From: Vibrio injensis
GTDB taxonomy: Bacteria; Pseudomonadota; Gammaproteobacteria; Enterobacterales; Vibrionaceae
Assembly (NCBI RefSeq): GCF_001895205.1
Contig: NZ_BDJF01000027.1
Location: forward strand, 186,001 to 250,000
Direction: 5' to 3'
Length of the DNA stretch: 64,000 nt
Shown: one piece after another, positions 55,195 through 64,000 of the stretch
Position numbering within the stretch: position 1 is the stretch's first letter
Layout of the letters: each line of letters starts with the position of its first letter
Notes under the pieces: generated by a model
Told to the model about the DNA's origin: nothing
Seen by the model: the letters and a program-made list of their open reading frames with translations, nothing else
Database searches by the model: none
Position numbers and translations under genes: made by a program

Positions 55195-57057
55195 ATGTAT
55201 AAACGATTTGAAAGTTTGACCGATGCTTTCCCCAAACAAGAGCCACAACGGCCACCCAATACCTTATGGGCCTTTTGCTTACACTACACCAAAGGTTTTG
55301 AAAAACCGTTGATCACTATGGCGCTATTAAGCACCTTGATCGCGGTCATTGAAGTCTCTCTATTTGGTTTTATGGGACACTTGGTCGACTGGCTATCCAC
55401 CAGCCAGCCAGAGACGTTTCTCAGTGATAATCGCAATACACTGATCGGTCTAGGATTACTCCTTTTAGTGGGGATGCCGCTGCTCGTTTCGGTGTATTCA
55501 CTATTAATTCATCAGACCATGTTGGGTAATTATCCGATGTCGATTCGCTGGCTCGCGCATCGTTATTTACTCAAACAAAGCCTATCTTTCTATCAGGATG
55601 AATTTTCCGGACGCATTGCCACAAAAGTGATGCAAAGCGCTTTAGCGGTACGCGAAACGGTCATGAAGACACTGGATGTTTTTGTCTACGTGATTGTTTA
55701 TTTCTCAGCCATGCTGTTTATTTTAGCTCAAGCCGATTGGCGACTCATGCTGCCGATGTTGCTCTGGCTTGCCGCTTATATCGCGATTCAAGTGCACTAC
55801 GTGCCGAAATTAAAAAAAATCTCTACTGAGCAAGCCGATGCTCGGTCGCTAATGACCGGACGAATTGTTGACAGTTATACCAATATCATGACCGTCAAAC
55901 TGTTTTCTCATAGCCGACGTGAAACCGATTATGCCGAACAAGGCATGGAAGGGTTTCTCGATACGGTGCACCGCCAAATGCGCTTAGTCACTGGCTTTAA
56001 TATTTGCGTCGAAATCGCCAATTATGTTTTGGTCTTTACGATTGCTGCTATGTCTATCTATTTATGGATGGGCAGTGCGATCACCGTTGGAGCGATTGCG
56101 ATTGCCATTAGTTTAGCGCTGCGTATCAACGGCATGTCAAAATGGATAATGTGGGAGGTCGGTGCTCTATTTGAAAACATGGGTACCGTTGTCGATGGCA
56201 TGAAAATGCTATCCAAACCAATTGCGATAGAAGATAGTCCTAATGCCCAAACTTTGCAGGTACGGGAAGGAAAAATCGAGTTCGAAAACGTCAGTTTTCA
56301 TTATGGTGAAAATAAAGGGGTGATTAACCACCTCAACCTGACCATCAAACCTGGAGAAAAAGTTGGCCTCGTCGGTCGCTCCGGAGCTGGGAAATCAACT
56401 TTGGTTAATCTCTTGCTACGCTTTCACGATGTAGAAGGTGGCGCTATCAAAATCGACGGTCAAAATATTGCTGAAGTTACCCAAGACTCATTGCGCGCTG
56501 CCATTGGTATGGTGACGCAAGATACTTCTTTGCTCCATCGTTCGATTCGTGAAAATATCTTGTACAGCAACCCTAATGCTTCCGAAGAGGCGATGTTAAG
56601 GGCCACGCGTCAGGCGCATTCTCATGAGTTTATTGAAACCTTAACCGACCCATTTGGTAACATCGGTTATGATGCACAAGTTGGCGAACGCGGCGTTAAG
56701 CTCTCAGGTGGCCAGCGTCAGCGGATTGCCATATCACGTGTACTGCTCAAAGATGCGCCACTGTTGGTATTGGATGAAGCCACCTCGGCGCTCGATTCAG
56801 AAGTCGAAGCCGCCATTCAAGAAAGCCTCAATGAGCTAATGCAAAATAAAACCGTGATAGCGATTGCCCATCGGCTATCAACTATTGCCGCCATGGATCG
56901 CTTGATTGTATTAGATAAAGGACACATTGTTGAACAAGGCACTCATCAAGCGTTGATTGAACAAAATGGCATCTATGCACAGCTCTGGGCACATCAGACT
57001 GGCGGCTTTATTGGCAGTGAAGAAGATGATTTGGCATCATTGAACGATAAAAAGTAA
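55195..57057 (+). CDS. ABC exporter, fused permease-ATPase (MsbA/MdlB type)
   Basis: 620 residues. The transmembrane domain (about 35-340) has six helices; the nucleotide-binding domain (about 355-600) has Walker A GRSGAGKS, signature LSGGQRQR, Walker B LLVLDEATSALDS and the switch His in IAIAHRLS. A half-transporter that should homodimerise. The substrate cannot be read; the family exports lipids, peptides or drugs. AAGG precedes the ATG. Single gene. Confidence 0.93.
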   Translation: MYKRFESLTDAFPKQEPQRPPNTLWAFCLHYTKGFEKPLITMALLSTLIAVIEVSLFGFMGHLVDWLSTSQPETFLSDNRNTLIGLGLLLLVGMPLLVSVYSLLIHQTMLGNYPMSIRWLAHRYLLKQSLSFYQDEFSGRIATKVMQSALAVRETVMKTLDVFVYVIVYFSAMLFILAQADWRLMLPMLLWLAAYIAIQVHYVPKLKKISTEQADARSLMTGRIVDSYTNIMTVKLFSHSRRETDYAEQGMEGFLDTVHRQMRLVTGFNICVEIANYVLVFTIAAMSIYLWMGSAITVGAIAIAISLALRINGMSKWIMWEVGALFENMGTVVDGMKMLSKPIAIEDSPNAQTLQVREGKIEFENVSFHYGENKGVINHLNLTIKPGEKVGLVGRSGAGKSTLVNLLLRFHDVEGGAIKIDGQNIAEVTQDSLRAAIGMVTQDTSLLHRSIRENILYSNPNASEEAMLRATRQAHSHEFIETLTDPFGNIGYDAQVGERGVKLSGGQRQRIAISRVLLKDAPLLVLDEATSALDSEVEAAIQESLNELMQNKTVIAIAHRLSTIAAMDRLIVLDKGHIVEQGTHQALIEQNGIYAQLWAHQTGGFIGSEEDDLASLNDKK

Positions 57058-57197
57058 GTACTTCCTATCATCATAGTTATCAATGTTGGCTGCCTCCCAT
57101 GCAACCAACATTCATAGGACGCCAACTCAACAATATTAACTAATTTTTTCTGTTCCTTTCGTCCCTTTGGGACATTTCATTTTGGTGTAACGTTATC

Positions 57198-57902
57198 ATG
57201 AACAACAAAAGCATTATGACCAACCTTATTGCCTTACTGGTATTAATCGGTGGTTATTACTTCTCTTATCCTGTGATGTTTAGTGCAGGATTATTCGCTT
57301 TTTCTGGTGCAGTAACCAACTGGCTAGCCATCCATATGCTATTTGAAAAAGTGCCTTTTCTTTATGGTTCAGGGGTTATCCCTGCGCGATTCGATGATTT
57401 TAAGAACGCGATTAAAAGCCTGATGATGGAGCAGTTTTTTACTGATGCGAATATTGAGCGTTTTCTCAATCAAGAAATGAGCAGTTCACAATCCATCAAT
57501 CTTGAACCGGTAATTGCTCAGGTTGACTTTAATCCAGCGTTTGATTCCTTGGTTGAGGTCATCCAGCAATCTTCCTTTGGTGGAATGCTGGCTATGTTTG
57601 GTGGTGCCGAGGCACTGCAACCGCTTAGAGCTCCTTTTGTTGAAAAGATGCAAGCGTCCATGATCGACATCAGTCAAAGCGACTCCGTGAAAAACGCCTT
57701 AAAAGCCCAGCTTGAGTCTCCGGCGATGCTGGATGAAATCAAAACCAATATTGAGCAGATTATCGAACAGCGTTTACATGAGTTAACACCACAAATGGTT
57801 AAAGAGATCGTCCAGAAAATGATTAAGCAACATTTAGGCTGGCTCGTTGTATGGGGCGGGGTCTTTGGCGGTTTAATTGGTGTCGTGGCCGGTGCATTGT
57901 AG
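57198..57902 (+). CDS. DUF445 membrane protein
   Basis: 234 residues with a hydrophobic N-terminus (two close helices including FAFSGAVTNWLAIHMLFEKVPFLYGSGVIPARF, the DUF445 signature), a long helical amphipathic middle, and a C-terminal membrane segment (GWLVVWGGVFGGLIGVVAGAL). Function of the family is not established. It ends in a terminator shared with pgpB. Confidence 0.85.
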   Translation: MNNKSIMTNLIALLVLIGGYYFSYPVMFSAGLFAFSGAVTNWLAIHMLFEKVPFLYGSGVIPARFDDFKNAIKSLMMEQFFTDANIERFLNQEMSSSQSINLEPVIAQVDFNPAFDSLVEVIQQSSFGGMLAMFGGAEALQPLRAPFVEKMQASMIDISQSDSVKNALKAQLESPAMLDEIKTNIEQIIEQRLHELTPQMVKEIVQKMIKQHLGWLVVWGGVFGGLIGVVAGAL

Positions 57903-57914
57903 GCCTTCATACTC

Positions 57915-57942
57915 AAAAAAATGGGCGTAAAGCCCATTTTTT
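57915..57942. terminator. Bidirectional terminator between DUF445 and pgpB
   Basis: AAAATGGGC / GCCCATTTT stem with a 6-nt loop, A-run before and T-run after. The pgpB stop codon abuts its right edge. Confidence 0.92.
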
Positions 57943-58693
57943 ATTGTTTTTGATAACGTAAAAAAGACGGTAAATAGCGCCAAGCCCAAGGATACCGTTT
58001 CGGAACGAAGAGATACAAGGCACCAATTAACAAAACCGCTGCAAATAAATCTTCCGGCCGATGCATACCAACCCATAAGCGAGAAAAAGCGATAGCGCCA
58101 CTCCAAGCTAATAATAGCAAAGCACTTAATCGATGTTTTTGCTCTAACCAAATACCGCCAAAAAACAGCAAACAGAGCGCAGCAAAAACGGTATGACCTG
58201 AAGGGAAAGAGTAATCTCGCTCTTGTTCCCACACCGCTAAACGTGCGGAAGATACTTTACCGTTCATTTGCTCCATCGCTAACGCTTGCTGCTGACTATC
58301 TAATCGATAAAAATGTTGCGGAGAAGGCAGAGTGAGTGATTGAGTCATCACTTCAGTGTAAGGACGAGGGCTTTGAGTCACGTGTTTGATGCCTGTTTTT
58401 AGGATCATCGCCAGAACTAAGAGCATTCCAAGTTGCATCGCTTTATCTAGCCATTGGCGTCGACACTCAGGCACGCGATACCAAGTCCAGCCAATCAGTA
58501 CCACTAAAGTCAGCAAAAACCCTTCTTTACCAGCAGAGTGAGTGAGTAAGACCAGCCATTGGGTCAGACGATCATCGTCTAAAGCGAATAAGTTGACTTG
58601 TGTCCCGACAAGACTGATGGGGATTAATAGCAGCATGAGCGCTATAAATAGCATCAATCCAAATTTAGATTGAGTAATTGGTTGCTTCAACAC
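57941..58693 (-). CDS. pgpB: PAP2-family phosphatase, PgpB-like
   Basis: Inner-membrane phosphatase for phosphatidylglycerophosphate and undecaprenyl pyrophosphate. 250 residues with about six hydrophobic helices and the full catalytic set: KHVTQSPRP (KX6RP), FPSGHT (PSGH) and SRLWVGMHRPED (SRX5HX3D). The large periplasmic loop between motifs 1 and 2 is typical of PgpB. Single gene, convergent with DUF445. It may share the carrier-lipid recycling task with the DUF368 transporter elsewhere in the window. Confidence 0.9.
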   Translation of the reverse strand: MLKQPITQSKFGLMLFIALMLLLIPISLVGTQVNLFALDDDRLTQWLVLLTHSAGKEGFLLTLVVLIGWTWYRVPECRRQWLDKAMQLGMLLVLAMILKTGIKHVTQSPRPYTEVMTQSLTLPSPQHFYRLDSQQQALAMEQMNGKVSSARLAVWEQERDYSFPSGHTVFAALCLLFFGGIWLEQKHRLSALLLLAWSGAIAFSRLWVGMHRPEDLFAAVLLIGALYLFVPKRYPWAWRYLPSFLRYQKQ

Positions 58694-58865
58694 GTTTACA
58701 CCTCCACTTTGAGGCTAAGGAGTGTAAACGAGTTTTTATCCACTTCTATCAAACTCTATTCATTTCTTTGTCAATTTTTTAAAAACGCGATCTTCGACGG
58801 TTACACAATAATCAACGCCTAATCACGGTACTTGTTCTTAGACAAACCGTCATCACTTTAAACGC

Positions 58866-59696
58866 TCAACCAGCCATATCAACAGACAACCGATTCAACT
58901 CATCAATAATCGCTTTCGTCTCCTTAGAGTAGATCAACTTATCTTTCGCTCCGATTAACTGAATCATTTTTACTTTACCAGAGAGAACAAGCTGACGAAG
59001 CATACGCAGCACCATTTGGCAATCAATAACATGATGCTCATCTAATCGATTCAATGGGATCAATGAAGCAAGATCAATAGAAATCAGCAATTGGTCACAG
59101 TGCTCAATATAATGATTCAATTGGCTTTTGACCTGATTTCGTTGCCGAAAATGACATTCTTGATCGGTTAACCAATCACAACCTAAATCTTCTGCGTAAT
59201 CTAAGGTTTGGCTATTTACTCGCTGGGCATCAATCCCTAAATAGAGTAACCGCGTCTGAGCATAACGAGATAATGCAAAATGATAAGCAGACCCAACTTG
59301 ACGATCTAAGGTCTGTTTTAATTCAAATTCATGACCAATATGAATAATCCCGAGTTCATCATTATCGAGCGCTAACAGCGGTAAGGCATTGAGCAACAAT
59401 TCATGGCAATTGCCCAATATCACCGGAATCGAATGCAAGGTAAAATGATGACTGAGCAAGTCACGAAAACGAGTATCGGCAGGATCATGCAAGACCAAAT
59501 GGCCAGCATCAGCGTAATGGGCATGGATACCTTGTTGGTAAAGCCAATCGGCGGCAAATTCTAAACTTTGCTGAGCCAATTCAAATTCTACTTGAGACAT
59601 CGGCTTTATCTGTTCGCACACAGTACAAAACGTAAAAGCAGACATCGACTGAGGCGCTGGACGGCTGAGACGGTAGCGTTTGAATAGACTAAGCAT
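58866..59696 (-). CDS. Ureohydrolase-fold (arginase/formiminoglutamase-like) protein lacking metal ligands
   Basis: 276 residues. The strand order and motifs follow the arginase family, but ligand positions are altered: the GGxH motif is kept as LGNCHE, the DAHxD motif reads IHIGHEFE and the SxDxDxxDP motif reads ISIDLASLIP, so most Mn-binding Asp residues are missing. A catalytic role is therefore doubtful; it may be a sensor or scaffold, or an enzyme with another chemistry. An AAAGGTAA site overlaps the stop of the IclR gene 6 bp upstream, so the two are co-transcribed. Confidence 0.7.
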   Translation of the reverse strand: MLSLFKRYRLSRPAPQSMSAFTFCTVCEQIKPMSQVEFELAQQSLEFAADWLYQQGIHAHYADAGHLVLHDPADTRFRDLLSHHFTLHSIPVILGNCHELLLNALPLLALDNDELGIIHIGHEFELKQTLDRQVGSAYHFALSRYAQTRLLYLGIDAQRVNSQTLDYAEDLGCDWLTDQECHFRQRNQVKSQLNHYIEHCDQLLISIDLASLIPLNRLDEHHVIDCQMVLRMLRQLVLSGKVKMIQLIGAKDKLIYSKETKAIIDELNRLSVDMAG

Positions 59697-59702
59697 GATG
59701 AA

Positions 59703-60437
59703 TTACCTTTCTGGTGGCAACGCTCGCGCGGCCTGTAATACATGTAAAATGATCCGTTGCCGATGGGTCTCGACACGATGAGCAGGTGCCATAACAGAAA
59801 TGGCTCCGATCAATTTACTCCCTTTCATTACCGGAGCGCTGATCCCAGAGACCCCAGGATCAATTTCAGATGTGCTCACGGCATAACCATGGCGACGAAT
59901 TTTCTCTAATTCGATTTGCCACTTTTCCATTTGATGATCTTCACCAAAATAGCGCAGTATTTTTTCACAGCGCTGAGATGGCATAAATGCCAACATCACT
60001 TTAGATGAGGCACCCCGAAGCAGGGGTTGACTTTGACCCTGGACGAAGCTGCATCGAAGTGCCTGCATACTCTCTTTTTGGCTGACACACAAAGCTCGGT
60101 ATCCCACCGGAACCATGTAGGCCGCCATTTCACCAGTCTGTTTCTGTAAACGACTCAGTACGGCTTCCACCGCGTCTAAATTATGTTGGCTGGTCTCATA
60201 ACTGTGCATGAGCAGCAGTGCTGCCGGGCCAATAATTAACGTTTTATCGTGTGGGCTTTCTTCTATTAAGTTCCATTCTTTAAGCAGTTTAAGATGTCGA
60301 TATAAGCTACTCAATGGCACTTGCAGTTGATCGCTTAACGTTTTAGCCGAAACCGGTTCATGATTAACGGCAACTTGCATCAATAACTGCAGCGATTTCT
60401 CATTAACCTGACTGGTTGTTGTTTTTGCTTCATTCAT
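59703..60437 (-). CDS. IclR-family transcriptional regulator
   Basis: About 244 residues: N-terminal winged helix-turn-helix (SLQLLMQVAVNHEPVSAKTLSDQLQVPLSSLYRHLKLLKEWNLI) and a C-terminal effector domain with typical strands (AAYMVPVGYRALCV, LLRGASSKVMLAF, GVSGISAPVMKGSKLIGAISVMAP). Effector unknown. The ATG at 60437 starts close to the conserved domain; an in-frame TTG 12 codons earlier is an alternative. First gene of a two-gene unit with the ureohydrolase-like gene, divergent from an NhaC-type transporter that it may control. Confidence 0.9.
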   Translation of the reverse strand: MNEAKTTTSQVNEKSLQLLMQVAVNHEPVSAKTLSDQLQVPLSSLYRHLKLLKEWNLIEESPHDKTLIIGPAALLLMHSYETSQHNLDAVEAVLSRLQKQTGEMAAYMVPVGYRALCVSQKESMQALRCSFVQGQSQPLLRGASSKVMLAFMPSQRCEKILRYFGEDHQMEKWQIELEKIRRHGYAVSTSEIDPGVSGISAPVMKGSKLIGAISVMAPAHRVETHRQRIILHVLQAARALPPER

Positions 60438-60688
60438 GTTGTTCTTTTTAGCCTTTATTGCTTTATCGCTCAAACTTACATTCTTATATATCGAGAATTC
60501 TAAACGATTGAAAGCATTACTTTCTCAAAATATGGGAAAATTAGATTAAAAATTGCATTATCTTATCCATTCAATAGTGCAATGAAAGACATATAAGAAT
60601 CTAGATGTTTAGATGGCTAAATTTGACAAACCTTACTGGAACGATTAGTCTGCGTCTCCTTGTTGCTGATAATCAAAGTTGTTGTTCC

Positions 60689-62056
60689 ATGTCTTCAAAT
60701 TCTTCTACTCCCGTTACCCCATCGGCGATCGCCTTACTCCCTTTGCTGGTATTTCTTGCGCTCTTTATTGGTGTCGGTACTTATCTCACGTTTCAAGGCG
60801 TTGAATTCGCGTTTTATCAACTCCCCGCTCCTATCGCTATTTTACCTGCCGTGATCATCGCGCTCTTGCTGAGTAAAGAATCTCTGAATCGCGCTATCGA
60901 GCAGTTTTTGCGTGGTGTTGGCCATCAAGATATTATTGCAATGTGTATGATTTACTTATTGGCCGGCGCCTTTGCCGCGGTAGCAAAAGCGTCTGGTGGC
61001 GTCGATGCAACGGTAAATCTGGGACTGTCAGCGATCCCAAGTGAAATGATTTTACCGGGGATTTTTCTTATTTCTGCTTTCATCGCTACTGCAATGGGCA
61101 CTTCAATGGGCACCATTGCCGCCGTTGCGCCCGTGGCATTGGGCATTGCTCAATCGTCCGGTATGAGCCTCCCATTAACGGCGGGAGTCGTATTGAGCGG
61201 TGCGATGTTTGGCGACAACTTATCCATCATCTCAGACACCACCATCGCCGCTACGCGCTCACAAGGCTGTGAAATGCGCGATAAATTTCGTGAAAATATT
61301 CGCATTGCCCTCCCCGCGGCTATTTTCTCACTAATCGTATTTGCGTTTAGTAGTACAACCACACAAACCCCTGATACCTCAGCTATTGAATGGTTAAAAG
61401 TGCTGCCATACATGACGATTTTGGTTCTGGCAATCTCAGGGATCAATGTCTTTGTCGTCTTAACTGTAGGCATTGTATTAGCCGGCAGTGTCGGGCTTTG
61501 GCAAGGAGATAATTATAGCTTAGCCAATTTTGGACAAGATATTTACCGTGGCTTTGGCAACATGCAGGAGATCTTCTTATTATCGATGTTAATTGGCGGC
61601 CTAAGTGAGCTAATGCGTCGTCAAGGTGGGTTGGCCTTTTTAACTCAACTGGTCAGCCGTTGGATCCAGCGCTTAGCCAAAAAACAAACTCCAGCCGCCC
61701 AAAGCCGCGCCAGTGAGTTAGGGATCGCCGGTTTAGTCTCTATGGTCAATACCTGTACAGCCAACAATACCGTGGCTATCATTGTGTCAGGCGGAATCGC
61801 TCGTCAGTTAGCCGAAGAGCATGCGGTTACGCCGAAACGTTCGGCAAGTTTGTTGGATATTTTTTCGTGCGTGATGCAAGGTATCTTGCCATATGGGGCA
61901 CAAGTACTCTTACTTGGTTCGATTTTCCAACTCTCTCCTTTAGAGATTGTTGCCCACTCTTATTACTGCTTTTCATTAGCCTTTGCGGCGATTGTGGCGA
62001 TTTTATTTACCCGCCCATCCCGTCGTCGTTACTCACAAACGGTGACTCACCAATAA
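60689..62056 (+). CDS. NhaC-family Na+/H+ antiporter or Na+-coupled organic-acid/amino-acid transporter
   Basis: About 455 residues with 10-12 hydrophobic helices. NhaC-type motifs: ATAMGTSMGTIAAVAPVALGIA, GAMFGDNLSIISDTTIAATRSQG and a C-terminal VNTCTANNTVAIIVSGGIA. Members are Na+/H+ antiporters or malate/lactate and amino-acid exchangers; substrate is not readable. The start is uncertain: the ATG at 60689 begins just before the first helix but has no clear ribosome site, and an ATG at 60605 would add 28 residues. Only about 130-250 bp separate it from the divergent iclR gene, too little for a lysine riboswitch. Confidence 0.85.
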   Translation: MSSNSSTPVTPSAIALLPLLVFLALFIGVGTYLTFQGVEFAFYQLPAPIAILPAVIIALLLSKESLNRAIEQFLRGVGHQDIIAMCMIYLLAGAFAAVAKASGGVDATVNLGLSAIPSEMILPGIFLISAFIATAMGTSMGTIAAVAPVALGIAQSSGMSLPLTAGVVLSGAMFGDNLSIISDTTIAATRSQGCEMRDKFRENIRIALPAAIFSLIVFAFSSTTTQTPDTSAIEWLKVLPYMTILVLAISGINVFVVLTVGIVLAGSVGLWQGDNYSLANFGQDIYRGFGNMQEIFLLSMLIGGLSELMRRQGGLAFLTQLVSRWIQRLAKKQTPAAQSRASELGIAGLVSMVNTCTANNTVAIIVSGGIARQLAEEHAVTPKRSASLLDIFSCVMQGILPYGAQVLLLGSIFQLSPLEIVAHSYYCFSLAFAAIVAILFTRPSRRRYSQTVTHQ

Positions 62057-62075
62057 GTAAAAGCACGCGAGCGAT

Positions 62076-62112
62076 AAAACGGCCCCTAAGTCTACACTGA
62101 GGGGCCGTTTTA
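62076..62112 (+). terminator. Rho-independent terminator after NhaC-family gene
   Basis: Perfect 12-bp stem AAAACGGCCCCT / AGGGGCCGTTTT with a 12-nt loop and T-run. Confidence 0.92.
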
Positions 62113-62168
62113 ATGATCGATTAGGTCATGCATGCCTTGCAAAGCAAAGCAAAGGCGGTAAGCGTCGA

Positions 62169-64000
62169 TTAACTCACTTTAAACGTTGCCACTTTTGCAC
62201 TCAACTCAGCGGCTTGCTGCTTCAACTGATTGGATTGACTCAAACTATCTTCAGCCCCCACCACTAGCTGCTCAGTCACATCTTTAATCGCCGTCACATT
62301 TTGAGTGATTTCACCCGTCACATGCGTTTGTTCCTCTGCTGCTGTGGCGATCTGAGTCGCCATATCACTGATCAAAGCAACAGCGGCATTAATTTCTTCT
62401 AATGCATGCGTTGCTTTATCAGCATCATCGACCGAATTATTCGCCAAACTTGAACTGCTTTCCATCAATGTAACGGCACGCTTGGTCGTCTCTTGCAGCG
62501 TATCAATGGTCGATTTTATCTCTTCTGTTGAGGTATGAGTGCGCTGTGATAATACTCGAACTTCATCAGCAACCACCGCAAAACCTCGCCCTTGATCGCC
62601 TGCTCGCGCCGCTTCAATCGCTGCATTTAACGCCAATAGGTTCGTTTGTTCAGCAATGCCTTGAATGGTCGCTAATACGGTTGAGATTTCTTGTGCATGT
62701 TGATTGAGAGCCGAAATAACCGAGCTGGCTTGTGATACCTCTTTAGCAAGATGATGAATCGACGACTTGGTATTAAGCACTAAAGTACGACCATTATTGG
62801 TGCTGGTCGCTGAGTTCATTGCCGCTTGAGCCGTTTGCTCAGCGTGAGAGGCAATTTCCTGCGTCGCTGATGCCATTTCAGTCACCGCTGTAGCAACCAT
62901 GGTGATTTCTTGCTGTTGAAGACTTAATTCAGAAGCCGATTGGTTAGCTCGCTGAGCGCCATGCTCAGACTGCGCGGTTAATTGCTCAGATTGCTGACGA
63001 ATATGACCAATCAGTTGCTGTAAACTTGCCACAAAGGTATTGAAGCTTTCCGCTAATTTTCCTACTTCATCGTTATTTTCAACCTGAATTCGCTGAGTTA
63101 AATCACCGCTACCATTGGCGATTTGCTCTAAGGCATGCGAAACATTGCTTAACGGACGGAACAAAATATTACACAACACATTAAATAAGACCGTACAAAC
63201 AACGACAACTAAAAAGGTAACTAACAACTGCCCCCAGAGCGCATCAAAGAGAGGGGCAATCAACGATGAATAATTGATAACAATCACTGTACTTAGCGCT
63301 GTACCTTCAATCGCTCGTGCAAATAGTACATTCTCTTCACCATTGATCATCACTTTACTGTATTGACCAGACCGCTGTGCTGCTTGAATATCCCGAAAAT
63401 TCAGTCCCAATTCACTGACATTTTTATTCAATAACTGAGTATTTGCATGAGTAAAAACATTGCCTTGTTGATTAGCAATAAACATATAACCAGAGCCGGG
63501 CAAAATGGTTTGCTTCATACTATTAAGAATATCAGTGATCTCCACATCGGCACCAAGTACTAATGTTTGACCATGTAAGTTGATCGCTTTACCAAGAGAG
63601 ACCACGTTGGCTCCAGTCGCAGCGGCTACGGTAGGATTATCCATAAATACGGCATTGGGGTTAGCTTTAGCGTTAATGTACCATCCCCATTGACGAGGAT
63701 CGTTATTGCCTGGTGGTAAAACGACACCATTGGCATTCTGTTGTGAGCCATCAGGATAGGCTAAAAATACATTGTCGAAATCCGCGGAGTGCTTAACTTG
63801 TTTAAGGTGGGTAACAATCGCCTCTGGTTTCACCTCCTGTGATAAAGAAGTCAGCGCACGCTCTTTAGAGACTAGCCAATCAGAAACGTATTGATTATAA
63901 GAAGAGGTCGCACTTTGCAAACGTTGTTCGATTTCGATATCCAATCGCCCGAGTGCAGCATTAAACGATACGGCCTCAACCAATACACCACCAACAATGA
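62169..64000 (-). CDS. Methyl-accepting chemotaxis protein with dCache domain (N-terminus beyond window)
   Basis: Transmembrane chemoreceptor. The frame remains open to the right edge, where the extra codons ([10 protein letters not shown]) read as the end of the first transmembrane helix, so the true start lies outside. Visible order: a periplasmic dCache domain (about 250 residues, with [14 protein letters not shown] and [17 protein letters not shown]), second transmembrane helix ([23 protein letters not shown]), HAMP ([24 protein letters not shown]), and the cytoplasmic signalling hairpin with [20 protein letters not shown]. There is no C-terminal pentapeptide for CheR tethering. Ligand unknown. 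Confidence 0.95.
   Translation of the reverse strand, partial: IVGGVLVEAVSFNAALGRLDIEIEQRLQSATSSYNQYVSDWLVSKERALTSLSQEVKPEAIVTHLKQVKHSADFDNVFLAYPDGSQQNANGVVLPPGNNDPRQWGWYINAKANPNAVFMDNPTVAAATGANVVSLGKAINLHGQTLVLGADVEITDILNSMKQTILPGSGYMFIANQQGNVFTHANTQLLNKNVSELGLNFRDIQAAQRSGQYSKVMINGEENVLFARAIEGTALSTVIVINYSSLIAPLFDALWGQLLVTFLVVVVCTVLFNVLCNILFRPLSNVSHALEQIANGSGDLTQRIQVENNDEVGKLAESFNTFVASLQQLIGHIRQQSEQLTAQSEHGAQRANQSASELSLQQQEITMVATAVTEMASATQEIASHAEQTAQAAMNSATSTNNGRTLVLNTKSSIHHLAKEVSQASSVISALNQHAQEISTVLATIQGIAEQTNLLALNAAIEAARAGDQGRGFAVVADEVRVLSQRTHTSTEEIKSTIDTLQETTKRAVTLMESSSSLANNSVDDADKATHALEEINAAVALISDMATQIATAAEEQTHVTGEITQNVTAIKDVTEQLVVGAEDSLSQSNQLKQQAAELSAKVATFKVS

Noticed and set aside
60474..60688. 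Lysine riboswitch upstream of the NhaC-family gene
   Set aside because: The space to iclR is too short and none of the conserved L-box segments are present.

Overview
The window reads as a chromosomal segment of a Vibrio-type gamma-proteobacterium. Pointers are NhaD, SstT, a DUF368 carrier-lipid transporter next to a PlzD-like PilZ protein, a Qrr-type quorum-sensing small RNA between those two genes, a MalT-type lamB/malM/glgX locus, and ERIC-like palindromic repeats. The order deoD / DUF523-DUF1722 / merR / phr / L,D-transpeptidase and the plzD-DUF368 pairing resemble, from memory, Vibrio cholerae chromosome II. No rRNA, tRNA or CRISPR array was seen.

Layout. 1-3.8 kb: edge-truncated katG (catalase-peroxidase), two tandem ERIC-like repeats forming the leader of dps, then gdhA. 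3.9-20.1 kb: a visibly AT-rich accessory block with a Bvg/Evg-type phosphorelay (NarL-type regulator, BvgS-like hybrid kinase interrupted by one in-frame TAA, EAL protein) next to a large chaperone-usher fimbrial locus (five full pilins, two of them near-identical, a short pilin-like gene, two chaperones, usher, two-domain tip adhesin, OmpA-type protein). A TAGGAAA-type heptad recurs upstream of most transcription units in this block, which suggests one regulon. 20.1-23.5 kb: two secreted lipoprotein glycosidases (NamZ-like DUF1343 and NagZ-like GH3) that together would degrade peptidoglycan glycan chains.

24-34 kb: housekeeping and transport: Gfo/Idh/MocA oxidoreductase, pncB facing nrtR across a perfect palindrome, an alpha/beta hydrolase, DUF134, nhaD, a small lipoprotein and two tandem gltS paralogues separated by an enlarged ERIC-like element. 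35-39 kb: an overlapping minus-strand operon (DUF523/DUF1722, MerR, photolyase, L,D-transpeptidase) behind two identical-format 19-bp inverted repeats. 39-47 kb: deoD, a transposase-like zinc-ribbon protein, a TPR/degenerate-GGDEF and TPR-GGDEF pair, PilZ (plzD), Qrr RNA and DUF368, so c-di-GMP and quorum-sensing parts sit together. 47-57 kb: sstT with a structured leader, a Sel1 protein, malM-lamB divergent from glgX over MalT-like boxes, an ABC exporter and DUF445. 58-64 kb: pgpB, a ureohydrolase-fold protein lacking metal ligands beside an IclR regulator, an NhaC-type antiporter, and a chemoreceptor running off the right edge.

All assignments come from reading the sequence and from family knowledge; no searches or folding programs were run.
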